Shown here: piece by piece, positions 54,624 through 63,606 of the stretch
Numbering within the stretch: the first letter of the stretch is position 1
How the letters are laid out: each line of letters opens with the position of its first letter
DNA from: Sporolactobacillus sp. Y61
GTDB lineage: Bacteria > Bacillota > Bacilli > Bacillales > Sporolactobacillaceae
Direction of reading: 5' to 3'
NCBI RefSeq assembly: GCF_040529185.1
Contig: NZ_CP159510.1
Location: 2,542,001-2,606,000, forward strand
DNA length: 64,000 nucleotides
Notes under the pieces: generated by a model
What the model was told of the DNA's origin: nothing
What the model saw: only the letters and a program-made list of their open reading frames with translations
Databases searched by the model: none
Made by a program: the position numbers and the translations under genes

Positions 54624-56096
54624 TCATTTCCCGCTGAATTCATCCGAATAATGATTCAGAAGACCGTGCTTTGTATTCCAGACTTTCTGTGACAGATCCA
54701 CATAGTAATTATGTGGATTCTCAAAGCGAAGAACCTCGGCCCACTGCCGATTCAGCTGCTGAATGGCAAAAGACCGGATTTCCCTTACCGAAGGGCTTTT
54801 ATAGCACAATTTTCCATCTTTGAAAATCTGTTTCCGGAGTAATTCTGCCCTGTAATTTTTGAGTGTCTTTTTCTTCCATGTAAATACCGGATCGAACAAG
54901 GTCAGTGGTTTTGTCTCATCCAAAGTTTCTTCATGATCACAGATTAGATCAGCAATGGCTTTGTCTTGCTCTTTTTCATAAATACGGTATATTTTCTTAA
55001 AGCCCGGATTGGTTATTTTTTCTTCATTTTCACTGATTTTAATTCTTGGCACAACCTTCCCGCCCTTTTCCACGGCGGCAAGCTTATACACTCCTCCGAA
55101 AACCGGCTCAGATCTTGCGGTAATCAGCCGTTCACCAACGCCAAATGAATTAATCTGAGCGCCTTCTGCGAGTACATCCTTAATAATGTGTTCATCCAGA
55201 GAGTTTGAAATAACGATAATCGCTTTTGGAAAACCAGCCTCGTCCAATGCTTTACGAACACGTTTGGTCAGATAGGTGATATCACCTGAATCGATACGAA
55301 TACCGAGCGGTTCATGCCCTTGCGCACGCAGTTCTTTGAAGACCTGAATCGCATTTGGTAAACCGGATTTCAATACATTATAGGTGTCGATCAGGACAAG
55401 ACACTGATCCGGATAAGCACGTGCCCATGCCCGGAATGCTTCCAGTTCACTGTCAAACAACTGGATCCAGCTGTGTGCCATCGTCCCTGATACAGGGATA
55501 TCGAACATCATCCCTGCCAGCGTATTGGCAGTTGCAGAGCAGCCACCGATCACGGCAGCACGGGCTCCGTAGATCGCACCATCATATCCCTGAGCACGTC
55601 GTGATCCGAATTCCATAACCGGGCGTTTCCCGGCGACGCGGCTAATCCGGCTTGCTTTTGTCGCAATCAGTGTCTGATGATTGATCGTAACAAGCACCAT
55701 CGTCTCAAGGAGCTGCGCCTGTATAGCCGGACCCCTGACCGTTACCAGCGGCTCATTCGGAAAAACCGGATAGCCTTCCGGAATCGCCCAGACATCGCAT
55801 GAAAATTTAAATGTGGACAAATAATCAAGAAATTTTTCAGAAAAGGCTTTAGTTGACCGGAGATAATTAATATCGTCCTTTGTAAAGCGCAGATTCTGCA
55901 GATACTCAATCAGCTGATCCACACCGGCCATGATGCAATATCCTCCGCCGTCCGGTATCCGGCGAAAATACATATCGAAGTAGACAATCTGATCGCCTAC
56001 CCCTTCTTCCAGATAACTGTTACCCATAGTAAGTTCATAAAAATCAACCAGCATCGACAGATCCCGGTCATTTTTGACATCAAACCTGGATTCCAT
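54624..56096 (-). CDS. pncB: Nicotinate phosphoribosyltransferase
   Basis: Makes nicotinate mononucleotide from nicotinate and PRPP in NAD salvage. About 490 residues: LVDFYELTMGNSYLE at the N-terminus, SGTMAHSWIQLF with the active histidine, and LGIRIDSGDITYLTK. ATG at 56096 follows GGGGGATG and is preferred to the one five codons upstream. Confidence 0.93.
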   Translation of the reverse strand: MESRFDVKNDRDLSMLVDFYELTMGNSYLEEGVGDQIVYFDMYFRRIPDGGGYCIMAGVDQLIEYLQNLRFTKDDINYLRSTKAFSEKFLDYLSTFKFSCDVWAIPEGYPVFPNEPLVTVRGPAIQAQLLETMVLVTINHQTLIATKASRISRVAGKRPVMEFGSRRAQGYDGAIYGARAAVIGGCSATANTLAGMMFDIPVSGTMAHSWIQLFDSELEAFRAWARAYPDQCLVLIDTYNVLKSGLPNAIQVFKELRAQGHEPLGIRIDSGDITYLTKRVRKALDEAGFPKAIIVISNSLDEHIIKDVLAEGAQINSFGVGERLITARSEPVFGGVYKLAAVEKGGKVVPRIKISENEEKITNPGFKKIYRIYEKEQDKAIADLICDHEETLDETKPLTLFDPVFTWKKKTLKNYRAELLRKQIFKDGKLCYKSPSVREIRSFAIQQLNRQWAEVLRFENPHNYYVDLSQKVWNTKHGLLNHYSDEFSGK

Positions 56097-56298
56097 GATT
56101 TCATCCCCCAATTAAGGACACGATTCTAGATTTTATTGTAAGTCGAGTATACTATTGCGCCCGCTGCTTGTAAACGGCAAACGGATTCATGACCATCAAA
56201 TTCAATGATCCTTACGCTGCCTGATCAAAAATCGGTCATCTGTGATTTGAAGTTGTATACTGAAATTGTTAACTATTTTTCTATTTTGGAGGAAACAA

Positions 56299-57108
56299 AT
56301 GATTAAACTGATTGCCATCGATCTGGATGGAACGCTACTGAATCCTGATGGCAGTATAAGCAGGAAATCCCATAGCGCTCTGAAAGAAGCAAAAAATAAA
56401 GGTGTAAAAATTGTTCTCTGCTCCGGACGGCCGCTTGCCGGAATCAAACCCTTCCTTAAGGAACTTGGTCTGACAGATCCGGGGGATTATGCCATCACAT
56501 ATAATGGCGGACTTGTTCAGAAAACCGATACCGGAGACGTTCTGTCAGAGAGAATCCTGACGCGTCACGACATCATTTCTCTTTACGCATTAAGCCGGAA
56601 GATTGGTGTGCCGATGAATTTTATTGACATGAACAAAGTGTATTGCCCTGATCCTCCGGCAGACCGGCCTTCCTTATACAGACAGATCATGCATGCCCTT
56701 CCTTTTGTTAAAGCAGATATCGAACAACTTCCCTCTGATCTGAAAATTAACAAAGTTGTTTACTGTACGGATCAGGCGGCTCTGGATCAGGCAATCCGTT
56801 CCATTCCCGCATTTTATCGCAGTCAATATACGATGATGAAATCCAGAACCATCCTGCTTGAAATATTGAATAAAGATGTAAATAAAGCAAGGGGCCTGCA
56901 GGTACTTGGCTCTTATCTGAAAATTGCACCCCGGGAAATGATGGCCATCGGAGATCAGGAAAATGATCTGGCAATGATTCGTTATGCAGGACTTGGTGTT
57001 GCAATGGGGAACGCCATTATGGAATTAAAGAATGACGCACAATTTGTGACAAAAACGAATAATGAAGACGGGGTCGCCTTTGCCGTGGAAAAATTTGTTC
57101 TGTCCTGA
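56299..57108 (+). CDS. Cof-type HAD-IIB family phosphatase
   Basis: 269-residue HAD hydrolase. Motif I LIAIDLDGTLLN (residues 3-14), motif II LCSGRPL, C2B cap, motif IV AIGDQENDLAMIRYAGLGVAMGNA. ATG is preceded by TTGGAGGAAACAA. Sugar-phosphate or cofactor phosphatase; exact substrate unknown. Only plus-strand gene in this part. Confidence 0.9.
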   Translation: MIKLIAIDLDGTLLNPDGSISRKSHSALKEAKNKGVKIVLCSGRPLAGIKPFLKELGLTDPGDYAITYNGGLVQKTDTGDVLSERILTRHDIISLYALSRKIGVPMNFIDMNKVYCPDPPADRPSLYRQIMHALPFVKADIEQLPSDLKINKVVYCTDQAALDQAIRSIPAFYRSQYTMMKSRTILLEILNKDVNKARGLQVLGSYLKIAPREMMAIGDQENDLAMIRYAGLGVAMGNAIMELKNDAQFVTKTNNEDGVAFAVEKFVLS

Positions 57109-57237
57109 AAAACATAATTTCTGATGCTAAACAGGGCGGAAAAAGGGACCGAAAAGAGGAGTAAACATAGTGTGCGAGCAGTGCACTTAATGTTTTTTTT
57201 CCATTATATGGATCCAATCCCTCCCAGCTTTTTCTGA

Positions 57238-57558
57238 TCATAAACTCAGGTCACTAAGCAGAGACAAAACAGGATAGAACAGATAAAACGGATAAAACAG
57301 CCACTCATCTTCGGCATAGACCGTCAGCAAGAAACCAGTTAAAATGCCTGAGCAAAGAAAAATCGCAACATGTGAACGCCTTTTGATCCATCGAAAAGAA
57401 TAACCCATCGCCAAAAAAAGCGGAATGAAAGTCAAACTAACCGTGATCTGTCCTACGGAAAAGCCTGCCAAAAAGCTGAAAACATAAATGCCCAAAGCAG
57501 AAAACCAATAAATAGGTAATGTTTGTGAATGCCAATCGTTCCGCCTCCCTCCCGGCAA
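57238..57558 (-). CDS. Small hypothetical membrane protein
   Basis: Open frame of 106 residues with about four hydrophobic segments (15-37, 38-52, 63-80, 85-103). Not recognised. Start uncertain. The hydrophobic, low-charge composition supports a real membrane protein but it could be a fragment. Confidence 0.5.
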   Translation of the reverse strand: MPGGRRNDWHSQTLPIYWFSALGIYVFSFLAGFSVGQITVSLTFIPLFLAMGYSFRWIKRRSHVAIFLCSGILTGFLLTVYAEDEWLFYPFYLFYPVLSLLSDLSL

Positions 57559-57601
57559 ATTTCATGTTAAATAATGACAAGTCGTTGCGTTTTAAAAAAA
57601 A

Positions 57602-57946
57602 CTAGATCATACCGGCCCTTATTTGTTCCGGTATCATAACAACTTCCGGTTTCAAATCAATCGGTGAGAAATCAGGATCAATACATTCATCCCAGTATTC
57701 CAGATGTTTTTGATCCACCCAATGCTGCGAATTCTCTACTTCCTGTCCTCCTTCGCCTTGCACGGAGAACCAATATAGAAACTCCTGGCCGTCCATACGC
57801 TCCCTGAATATCGATTCTACATACATTTTTTCATCTTCCAATGTAAGTAGAACATCCTTCATGTATTGATTGAGAAATTCCATCCACTCATCAACACATT
57901 TTGACTTTCCCTGTTTCACTTTGAACTTAGTAAGCTCCACTTTCAT
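57602..57946 (-). CDS. DUF6176 family protein
   Basis: 114 residues, no signal or membrane segment, dominated by acidic and aromatic residues (ESIFRERMDGQEFLYWFSVQG, SQHWVDQKHLEYWDECI). Looks like the small cytosolic DUF6176 family. Function unknown. Preceded by a GGAAAAGG-type ribosome site. Confidence 0.65.
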   Translation of the reverse strand: MKVELTKFKVKQGKSKCVDEWMEFLNQYMKDVLLTLEDEKMYVESIFRERMDGQEFLYWFSVQGEGGQEVENSQHWVDQKHLEYWDECIDPDFSPIDLKPEVVMIPEQIRAGMI

Positions 57947-57954
57947 TTTTCCTT

Positions 57955-58408
57955 TTCCTCCATGGCAACCGTTTCAGGTGATATTTTGAGAAGGGACAAC
58001 TTTTCAGTTTCCTGACAGCAAAAGTGACCGCACTTGTCTTTAGCATGACCGCCCTTCCCTGTCTATCGTTTTACATTCAGGCGACTGCTGCCGTCTTCAC
58101 CATCCCAACACCCCAATTTAGATGATCCTGCCATTTTCAAATTTTTCTTTATTATATCATTCAGCCTGCGAAATACTGCTTTGAAAGGCGCTAAGGATAC
58201 AATGAATCACCTGATTTATCCTGTTCGCTCTGATTTTCGAGGAATTCAGCGATACAATATCCCCGCATGAACGCAGTCGTTCTTCCTGGCTGTACAGTCC
58301 AGTTTCTTATGTTTCCCCATTGGCGGACGTCTCGCTTATTTTTTAGTCCATCCACACCCCTTGTTTCAAACCGTCGATCCCATCGATAGAATGGAATACC
58401 TGGTTATT
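57955..58408. other. Intergenic region with no recognised feature
   Basis: About 450 bp between the DUF6176 gene and a terminator. Only short frames are present and none has a ribosome site or recognisable product. It may include decayed accessory DNA. Confidence 0.4.
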
Positions 58409-58445
58409 GTAAAACCCCCTGAAGTTGAATTTTGGCTTCAGGGGG
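58409..58445 (-). terminator. Terminator after the DUF4064-like gene
   Basis: CCCCCTGAAG and CTTCAGGGGG pair with a short loop; minus strand ends GGTTTTACAAT. Lies 65 bp past the gene. Confidence 0.75.
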
Positions 58446-58510
58446 TCAGTTCAACATCAACCTGTATTATGGCAGATGTTGCTGCTTCTTTATCATGGAT
58501 TCTTCTTTTA

Positions 58511-58912
58511 TCAGACAGTCTGTTCCGGTGCTTTTCTGAGTAATGCCATGAGCCCGGCAATTAAATAGAGCACACCGGGAATAACTAATTCAGGAAGGCT
58601 TAAGATTCCGGCCACAATAAAGAGCCAGCCAGCTGCTTTTACCTTCACCTGCTTAAACAGGAAAATCAATCCGATGACTGCAAGTATGATGCTGACAACT
58701 GATAGAAAGATCAGCGACTGACCGAGAAAATGAACGAAAAGTACAAATGCCTGTACTTCAGCATCCGTAAAATCCTGCTTTGTGTCCGCTACAGCAATTG
58801 TCTGTCTGATCGCCCCCTGATTAATTCCCAGGAAGCGAAAACCTGAGAGCATAGCCAGAACATTGAGTCCGGCTGCAATTAATGACATGGATATTTCTGC
58901 TGTTCTCTTCAA
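58511..58912 (-). CDS. DUF4064-like membrane protein
   Basis: 133 residues, four predicted membrane helices: N-terminal ISMSLIAAGLNVLAMLSG, two central (LIFLSVVSIILAVIGLIFLF, AGWLFIVAGILSLPELV), and a C-terminal VLYLIAGLMALL. Pattern fits the DUF4064 family of Firmicutes. Function unknown. Confidence 0.7.
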   Translation of the reverse strand: MKRTAEISMSLIAAGLNVLAMLSGFRFLGINQGAIRQTIAVADTKQDFTDAEVQAFVLFVHFLGQSLIFLSVVSIILAVIGLIFLFKQVKVKAAGWLFIVAGILSLPELVIPGVLYLIAGLMALLRKAPEQTV

Positions 58913-59297
58913 AAAAACATTCCCTTCACTTAATAGAATCTACCCTTCAGACAATTCGCATAAGCCAGATATCTTCCATTTTTCAGGCAACACAATGTGA
59001 TATATGGGATGATTACACGATGGAACCCTTCACTTCCTAATAAAACTATACAATACTTCGCCACTATGTTCACGTATATTTTTAAAAAAACGGATTATGC
59101 AAAAAAGAGCGGGAGGAATTTGACTGTTCACCGCTGAATTGGAATTCTATTTATTTGTTCCATCGGCTACTGCCCGATCAGCTTTCTGGAGTGTCCCGTT
59201 GTCCCGGAAATCAAGATCCATGAATCACCCATTTTTATACAAGAAGAAATGGAAACTAATACTATGTTTTAACTTTAATTACATATAATGGTTTTAG
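58913..59297. other. AT-rich intergenic region
   Basis: About 385 bp between the DUF4064-like gene and the Rgg locus terminator. No gene, repeat or structure was recognised. Confidence 0.5.
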
Positions 59298-59349
59298 TAA
59301 AAAAATAATTGAGCGCTGATTATAAATGATTACAAGACAGCACTCAATT
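59298..59349 (-). terminator. Terminator after the small membrane gene beside rgg
   Basis: AATTGAGTGCTG and CAGCGCTCAATT (one mismatch) pair around about 19 nt, followed by ATTTTTTT on the minus strand. Confidence 0.7.
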
Positions 59350-59595
59350 CTACCCGGATGATTCATTTCCTTTATGTAAATCTAGTGTGCGTATTGAATC
59401 AACCAGGCAGGCTGCAATCACAGCCAGAATAAAATATGCTATTGTAATGATGGGGAGCATTAGCAATAGAAGTATCAAAAGCCAAACAAACCAATCACCA
59501 TAACCCAGATATCGTTCTTTAAGAACAAGATCTTTCACCTCCTTTGCTGTTATAATATTAGCATGATTTAATATCATTATTTTAAAATGTATCAT
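59350..59595 (-). CDS. Small membrane protein divergent from the Rgg gene
   Basis: Frame of up to 81 residues with a strong hydrophobic stretch (WFVWLLILLLLMLPIITIAYFILAVIAACLV). The long form lacks a ribosome site. AAAGGAGGTG lies within it at about 59540, so the actual start is probably further down or in another frame (see the short peptide at 59475). Not recognised. Its terminator and divergent position next to the regulator suggest it is real and Rgg-controlled. Confidence 0.45.
   Translation of the reverse strand: MIHFKIMILNHANIITAKEVKDLVLKERYLGYGDWFVWLLILLLLMLPIITIAYFILAVIAACLVDSIRTLDLHKGNESSG
59475..59528 (-). CDS. Candidate 17-residue hydrophobic peptide (possible Rgg pheromone precursor)
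   Basis: TTG start 9 nt after the perfect ribosome site AAAGGAGG encodes MFLKNDIWVMVIGLFGF then stop. It overlaps the 81-residue frame. Short hydrophobic peptides divergent from rgg genes are known signal precursors (SHP type). Evidence here is position, ribosome site and hydrophobicity only. Confidence 0.3.
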   Translation of the reverse strand: MFLKNDIWVMVIGLFGF

Positions 59596-59623
59596 ATATT
59601 CACATAAATAGGAGAATAGTCAT

Positions 59624-60502
59624 ATGGGATATCAATTGGGAGAAATAGTAAAAAGAGTAAGGCAATCTAAAAGATACACACAAAAATATGTATCACAAAA
59701 TAAAATGTCCCGAACGACTTATGCTAAAATTGAGTCGTGTCAAATGCAACCTACCGTTGGAAAATTCATGCACATCCTGGAAAAGCTGGATATTTCGTAT
59801 GATGAATTCAGATATATTCAAAATTCTTATTCGCTTAACGGCAAGGAAGAAATCATTCATGATTTTTTTCGACTTTCAACAAATGTTGATAGCAAGCATT
59901 TAAAAATTTTAGAGAAAAAATGTGAAAGCTATCTTTCCCATTCATTTGATAATGTCGTTTCTGACATTCAATCAGCATGTAAAGCTCAACTCCTGATTGC
60001 ATTAGATAACAACTATGACAAAGCCTATTCATTTGCTACAAAAATTTGGAACAGACTGTCAAAGCTGGATAACTGGTACTCCACTGAATTAAAGCTTATA
60101 AATAATATATTCTTTTTTTTCCCCTTGGAAACTGGAATCTCCATTGTCAAAAGGGCGTTACAAGAAATTGAACGCTTATCATGTGTAAATGGAAATAATA
60201 GTCTTAAACCGGCCTATCTACTCAATCTGACCCTGCTGATGCTCAATAATAATCAAAATTCTGAGGCATATCAATATGCAAAAAAAGCTGTAGAAGAGTG
60301 CACTAACGAAAAAAGATTTGACGTGTTATCCCTGGCTTATGCACGAAAAGGAATAGCTTTAACAAACCTTGGAAAAATCGATTCGGGCAGAGCGGCTATT
60401 AATAAATCAATCCAGATTTGTGATGCGTTAGATCAGGAAGCAATGGAACAAGCTATCAAGGAAGAAATTCATCAAAAAATAAATGGTGGAATAAGCTTTT
60501 GA
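59624..60502 (+). CDS. Rgg/GadR/MutR-family transcriptional regulator
   Basis: 292 residues: N-terminal helix-turn-helix (residues 5-62, GEIVKRVRQSKRYTQKYVSQ, SRTTYAKIE) and a long helical TPR-like C-terminal domain (about 75-285). This pair of domains is the Rgg family, whose members often sense short peptides. AT-rich compared with its neighbours, suggesting transfer. Good ribosome site AGGAGAATAGTC. Target unknown; the oxidoreductase just downstream and the divergent small gene are candidates. Confidence 0.85.
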   Translation: MGYQLGEIVKRVRQSKRYTQKYVSQNKMSRTTYAKIESCQMQPTVGKFMHILEKLDISYDEFRYIQNSYSLNGKEEIIHDFFRLSTNVDSKHLKILEKKCESYLSHSFDNVVSDIQSACKAQLLIALDNNYDKAYSFATKIWNRLSKLDNWYSTELKLINNIFFFFPLETGISIVKRALQEIERLSCVNGNNSLKPAYLLNLTLLMLNNNQNSEAYQYAKKAVEECTNEKRFDVLSLAYARKGIALTNLGKIDSGRAAINKSIQICDALDQEAMEQAIKEEIHQKINGGISF

Positions 60503-60548
60503 CCAGTGGTTTTACTTTTCTAAGTTTAACGAAATGGGAGGGGTTTTA

Positions 60549-61547
60549 ATGAAACACACATTTAAAGCACTAATTGTTGAAAAAAATGACAACCAGCTTT
60601 CAACAGGTATTAAGAAAATTAATCTGAGTGATCTTCCTGATGATGATGTTTTAATCAAGATCAGTTATTCAAGCATCAATTATAAAGATGGGCTGGCAGT
60701 GAAAGCGGACGGAAAAATAGTCAATTCCTACCCTTTTGTTCCAGGTATCGACTTGTCAGGCGTTGTTGTGTCATCCAGAGATCCCCGCTTTCATGAAGGA
60801 GATCCTGTTATCGCCACAGGTTACGATATCGGTGTCTCCCATTTCGGTGGATTCAGTGAGTATATGAGGCTGCCAGGTGACTGGGTCGTTCCTCTTCCTG
60901 ATCATTTAACCCTCGAAGAAGCCATGGTTTATGGGACTGCCGGCTTTACTGCCGCATTAGCTGTTCAACGTCTGGAGGATAATGGACTGACACCGGATCA
61001 GGGGAACGTTCTTGTAACCGGTTCCACAGGTGGAGTTGGAAGCCTTGCATGTGCGATGCTGTCAAAACTTGGCTATCACGTCGTTGCCAGTACCGGAAAA
61101 ACATCGGAACACGATCATTTACGGCAGCTTGGTGTATCTGAAATTCTCTCAAGAGAAGCAGTGATCGATGAGCCTGTCCGTCCTCTTGGCCGGAGAAAAT
61201 GGGCGGCAGCCGTCGATTCAGTCGGTGGAAACACCCTCGCCTCCATTCTTGGCAAAATTCAATACCAGGGCTCTGTCGCTGCATGCGGCCTGACCGGAGG
61301 AAATGCTGTTCCGACTTACGTGTTCCCCTTTATATTACGCAGCGTCAATCTTCTCGGCATTGATTCCGTATATTGTCCGATGCCACGGAGAGTAAAAATA
61401 TGGCATCGTCTGGCCACAGATTTGTTTATCGTGAATAAGTATAATGAAATGAAACGATCTATTTCACTTGACGAATTGCCTGAAAGACTGTCAATGACCA
61501 GTCAGGGCGGAAACACAGGACGAACGGTAGTTAGAATTGCAGATTAA
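60549..61547 (+). CDS. YhdH/AcuI-type quinone oxidoreductase (MDR superfamily)
   Basis: 332-residue NADPH-dependent reductase of the zinc-free MDR group. N-terminal ISYSSINYKDGLAVK and PGIDLSGVV, coenzyme motif VTGSTGGVGSLACAMLSKLG (about 155), and near the end INLLGIDSVYC-like SVNLLGIDSVYCPM. Family members reduce acrylyl-CoA or quinones. ATG at 60549 follows GGGAGGGG. The gene may be in one transcript with the Rgg gene 46 bp upstream. Confidence 0.88.
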   Translation: MKHTFKALIVEKNDNQLSTGIKKINLSDLPDDDVLIKISYSSINYKDGLAVKADGKIVNSYPFVPGIDLSGVVVSSRDPRFHEGDPVIATGYDIGVSHFGGFSEYMRLPGDWVVPLPDHLTLEEAMVYGTAGFTAALAVQRLEDNGLTPDQGNVLVTGSTGGVGSLACAMLSKLGYHVVASTGKTSEHDHLRQLGVSEILSREAVIDEPVRPLGRRKWAAAVDSVGGNTLASILGKIQYQGSVAACGLTGGNAVPTYVFPFILRSVNLLGIDSVYCPMPRRVKIWHRLATDLFIVNKYNEMKRSISLDELPERLSMTSQGGNTGRTVVRIAD

Positions 61548-61553
61548 AAATTG

Positions 61554-61582
61554 TTGACTTCACTTGCCTGGTATTATATCAT
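61554..61582 (+). promoter_or_regulatory. Putative promoter of the T-box transcript
   Basis: TTGACT, 17 bp, TATCAT, starting 7 bp after the oxidoreductase stop and ending 20 bp before the T-box leader. Confidence 0.5.
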
Positions 61583-61601
61583 CAACTTAATTCAAGACAC
61601 A

Positions 61602-61878
61602 TTAAAACCTTTGACGTGGAGATCAAGACAATTTTTGCCCGCACAGAGAGCCGGCGACGATGAGAATCCGGCCGGAAGCAGATTGTTAAATGGACCACTG
61701 AGGGCACAGCTGAAAGAACATCTTCTCCATTAAGCTGTGACGTGCAGATATACGTTAGTTATCGGGAGTATGCCTGTACTCTGCTAAGCGTGGAAAATAG
61801 CCTGATTGTTTTCCAAATGAAGGTGGCACCGCGGAAAAATAACCGTCCTTGACAATAATTTGTCATGGGCGGTTTTTT
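61602..61878 (+). promoter_or_regulatory. T-box riboswitch, probable tRNA-Trp specificity
   Basis: The leader has the T-box sequence AAGGTGGCACCGCGG (61820-61834), a stem III GGAAAA/TTTTCC hairpin just before it, the S-turn/AG-bulge-like AGAGAGCC and GATGAGAATCC in stem I (about 61635-61660), and a terminator (61843-61878). In the descending stem I strand, TGG at 61691-61693 followed by ACCAC fits the specifier loop, predicting tRNA-Trp. Specifier placement is by eye. No aminoacyl-tRNA synthetase or Trp gene follows. Confidence 0.85.
61843..61878 (+). terminator. T-box attenuator terminator
   Basis: CCGTCCTTGACA and TGTCATGGGCGG pair imperfectly and are followed by TTTTTT. Overlaps the antiterminator, as expected in a T-box. 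Confidence 0.88.
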
Positions 61879-61893
61879 ACTGGGAGGAGATAG

Positions 61894-61932
61894 ATGGAGA
61901 CAGATGAGTCGAGTCGAGTTGAGTTGAGTTGA
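61894..61932 (+). CDS. 12-codon leader frame with a pentanucleotide repeat
   Basis: Immediately after the T-box terminator, GGGAGGAG sits 6 nt before ATG. The frame reads METDESSRVELS and stops within a GAGTY repeat. Probably the start of the gene the T-box once controlled, now interrupted, but no homology can be seen. Confidence 0.35.
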   Translation: METDESSRVELS

Positions 61933-61933
61933 G
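61906..61933 (+). repeat. Pentanucleotide tandem repeat GAGTC/GAGTT
   Basis: GAGTC twice then GAGTT three times plus GAG. The unit is not a multiple of three, so copy-number change would shift the reading frame. Confidence 0.9.
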
Positions 61934-61974
61934 AAGCCGCAGGAGTCAATACGGAGAATAAGAGGGAAAATAAT

Positions 61975-63606
61975 CCTGAATTATTCATAGCAGCTTATTT
62001 TCTATGGTTTAGGTGGTAATTTCGCAAAGGATTTTACAGATTTTTACTAAGCGAACAACTTAACGATGATTTTGAATGCCTGTTGGCCCGCATGGAACAT
62101 GCGGACAGCCATTTTCTCGTTTTCAGGGCAGACGAATCCCGTCGTTTCCAACAGAAATTCTGAATTTTTTAAGATTGATGGTCTGGACACTATGCCAATG
62201 CCGGCAACCGATGGATTTGATCCAGCGTCTGCCGGAAGACCTTTTGGTAAAGACAGTGACTGCAGAGTCGGAAAATGAGCGAACGGCCGGAATGAACGAG
62301 CCTGCCGGCAATCTTGATCAGGCGAAGGCGCACAGTATCCATACAAAGCCGCTTCTTTTTAGCGGATTTCGGCAGACAGAGCAGGCGAAACCCGGCTTCA
62401 ATATTGCTTGCCAGCATACGAATCTGCAGTTTCACCGCGTTGGCTTCAAAACGGGTGCTGCTCAGCTGATCAAAGGCAAAACCGTTCTTGCCTTCCTTGA
62501 TCAGGTTTTCCATCGTGCCCCGGTTTTGATAGAATTTAATGACGCGTTTAGCGGGAAGGCTCATATTCGTGACAATAAAGGTCGGCTGGAAAAAGAGCTC
62601 ACCTTCCGGGCGCTCCAGTTTCACAACAACTCGCCGGGCCTGATCCCAGGAAGCCGCCTGGTACTGAAATTCACGATAAAACACGACTGAAGAACCGACT
62701 GGCATGGCGTGCTTTTTCTGACGGGCTTCCACAAGCCGCTGTGCTTTTTCAGCCAACCGGGGGTTGGCCTTCAAACGGATGGCGTAAAAAACCTCTTTTT
62801 CCTCACACAAGCTGTACAGCCCGGGAACGGCGAAGCCACTGTCTCCCCGGACGGCCAGATCCTGTCCGGGATTGAGCGAGCGATAGTGTGCCAGCACCGG
62901 ACGGATAAAATCGACGACACCACGGGAGGTGTAGACATTGCCGGAACGTAGTTCGGCTTTCAGGCAGTAGCCGGTCAGCGAGTCAAACAGGAGAAGCGGA
63001 TGGTAGCCGGTGTCCTGGTAATGGGCATTGTAGGCCGTCCCTTCCTGATGCCCGGCGGTCTCAAAATTGGCTGAATCCACGTCAAGCACTACCTGCTGAC
63101 TGGGCCTGAGGGCATAGAGTCGATCCAGGTAAGCTTGATTGACGGCTTCCAGCGATTGAACGGTGTCGGCATCCACGCGTTGATTAAAGCGGGACAGCCG
63201 CGGTTGGGAAGCCAGGTGCTTCTTCTCAAGCAGGGTCGTGAATATGGGATCTGTTCCCAACTCATCGGCCTGGTCGTCGGTGTGATAGCCAGCCAGGTGC
63301 TGATAGATTTTCTGAATCACCACCTTTGGGTTGGTGTGCCTGGCATGAGTGACCGGATCGTTCACGTACAGTTTTTCCTGGATCAACTCACTGAGGCCAG
63401 TCTTTTCATCGAATTCTCGATAAAGTAATAAGCCGGAATCAGAAGAAAGCGCGCCGCCTGAGAAACTGGCCTTAATCTTTTTATTGAAGTGGAACGTTGA
63501 TTCCTTTACACTGGACATATGAGGAGCCCCCTGTATGTTTGTTTTCGCTTAACTTAATCATACAAGGAATGAGCTCCTTTTTCATTTCCTTTTTTCACTT
63601 TTCAGG
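61975..63606 (-). mobile_element. Second IS1380-family element, ends tentative
   Basis: About 1.63 kb. The left end starts CCTGAATTATTCA, like the ends of the element in yqhQ; the right end reads CCTGAAAAGTGAA inward. The inverted repeats agree only partly and no target duplication is visible (left flank AATAAT, right flank TGAAAA). Ends may be misplaced or altered by a deletion. Confidence 0.65.
62190..63518 (-). CDS. IS1380-family DDE transposase
   Basis: 442 residues, intact. Acidic residues in VVLDVDSANFETAG (about 146), VRGDSGFAVPGLYSL (about 227) and YQNRGTMENLIKEGKNGF (about 343). Clearly homologous to, yet well diverged from, the transposase at 35221, so the two elements are separate acquisitions. 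Confidence 0.93.
   Translation of the reverse strand: MSSVKESTFHFNKKIKASFSGGALSSDSGLLLYREFDEKTGLSELIQEKLYVNDPVTHARHTNPKVVIQKIYQHLAGYHTDDQADELGTDPIFTTLLEKKHLASQPRLSRFNQRVDADTVQSLEAVNQAYLDRLYALRPSQQVVLDVDSANFETAGHQEGTAYNAHYQDTGYHPLLLFDSLTGYCLKAELRSGNVYTSRGVVDFIRPVLAHYRSLNPGQDLAVRGDSGFAVPGLYSLCEEKEVFYAIRLKANPRLAEKAQRLVEARQKKHAMPVGSSVVFYREFQYQAASWDQARRVVVKLERPEGELFFQPTFIVTNMSLPAKRVIKFYQNRGTMENLIKEGKNGFAFDQLSSTRFEANAVKLQIRMLASNIEAGFRLLCLPKSAKKKRLCMDTVRLRLIKIAGRLVHSGRSLIFRLCSHCLYQKVFRQTLDQIHRLPALA

Noticed and set aside
62076..62690. 204-codon frame antisense to the second transposase
   Set aside because: Same explanation; the minus-strand transposase has full family motifs.
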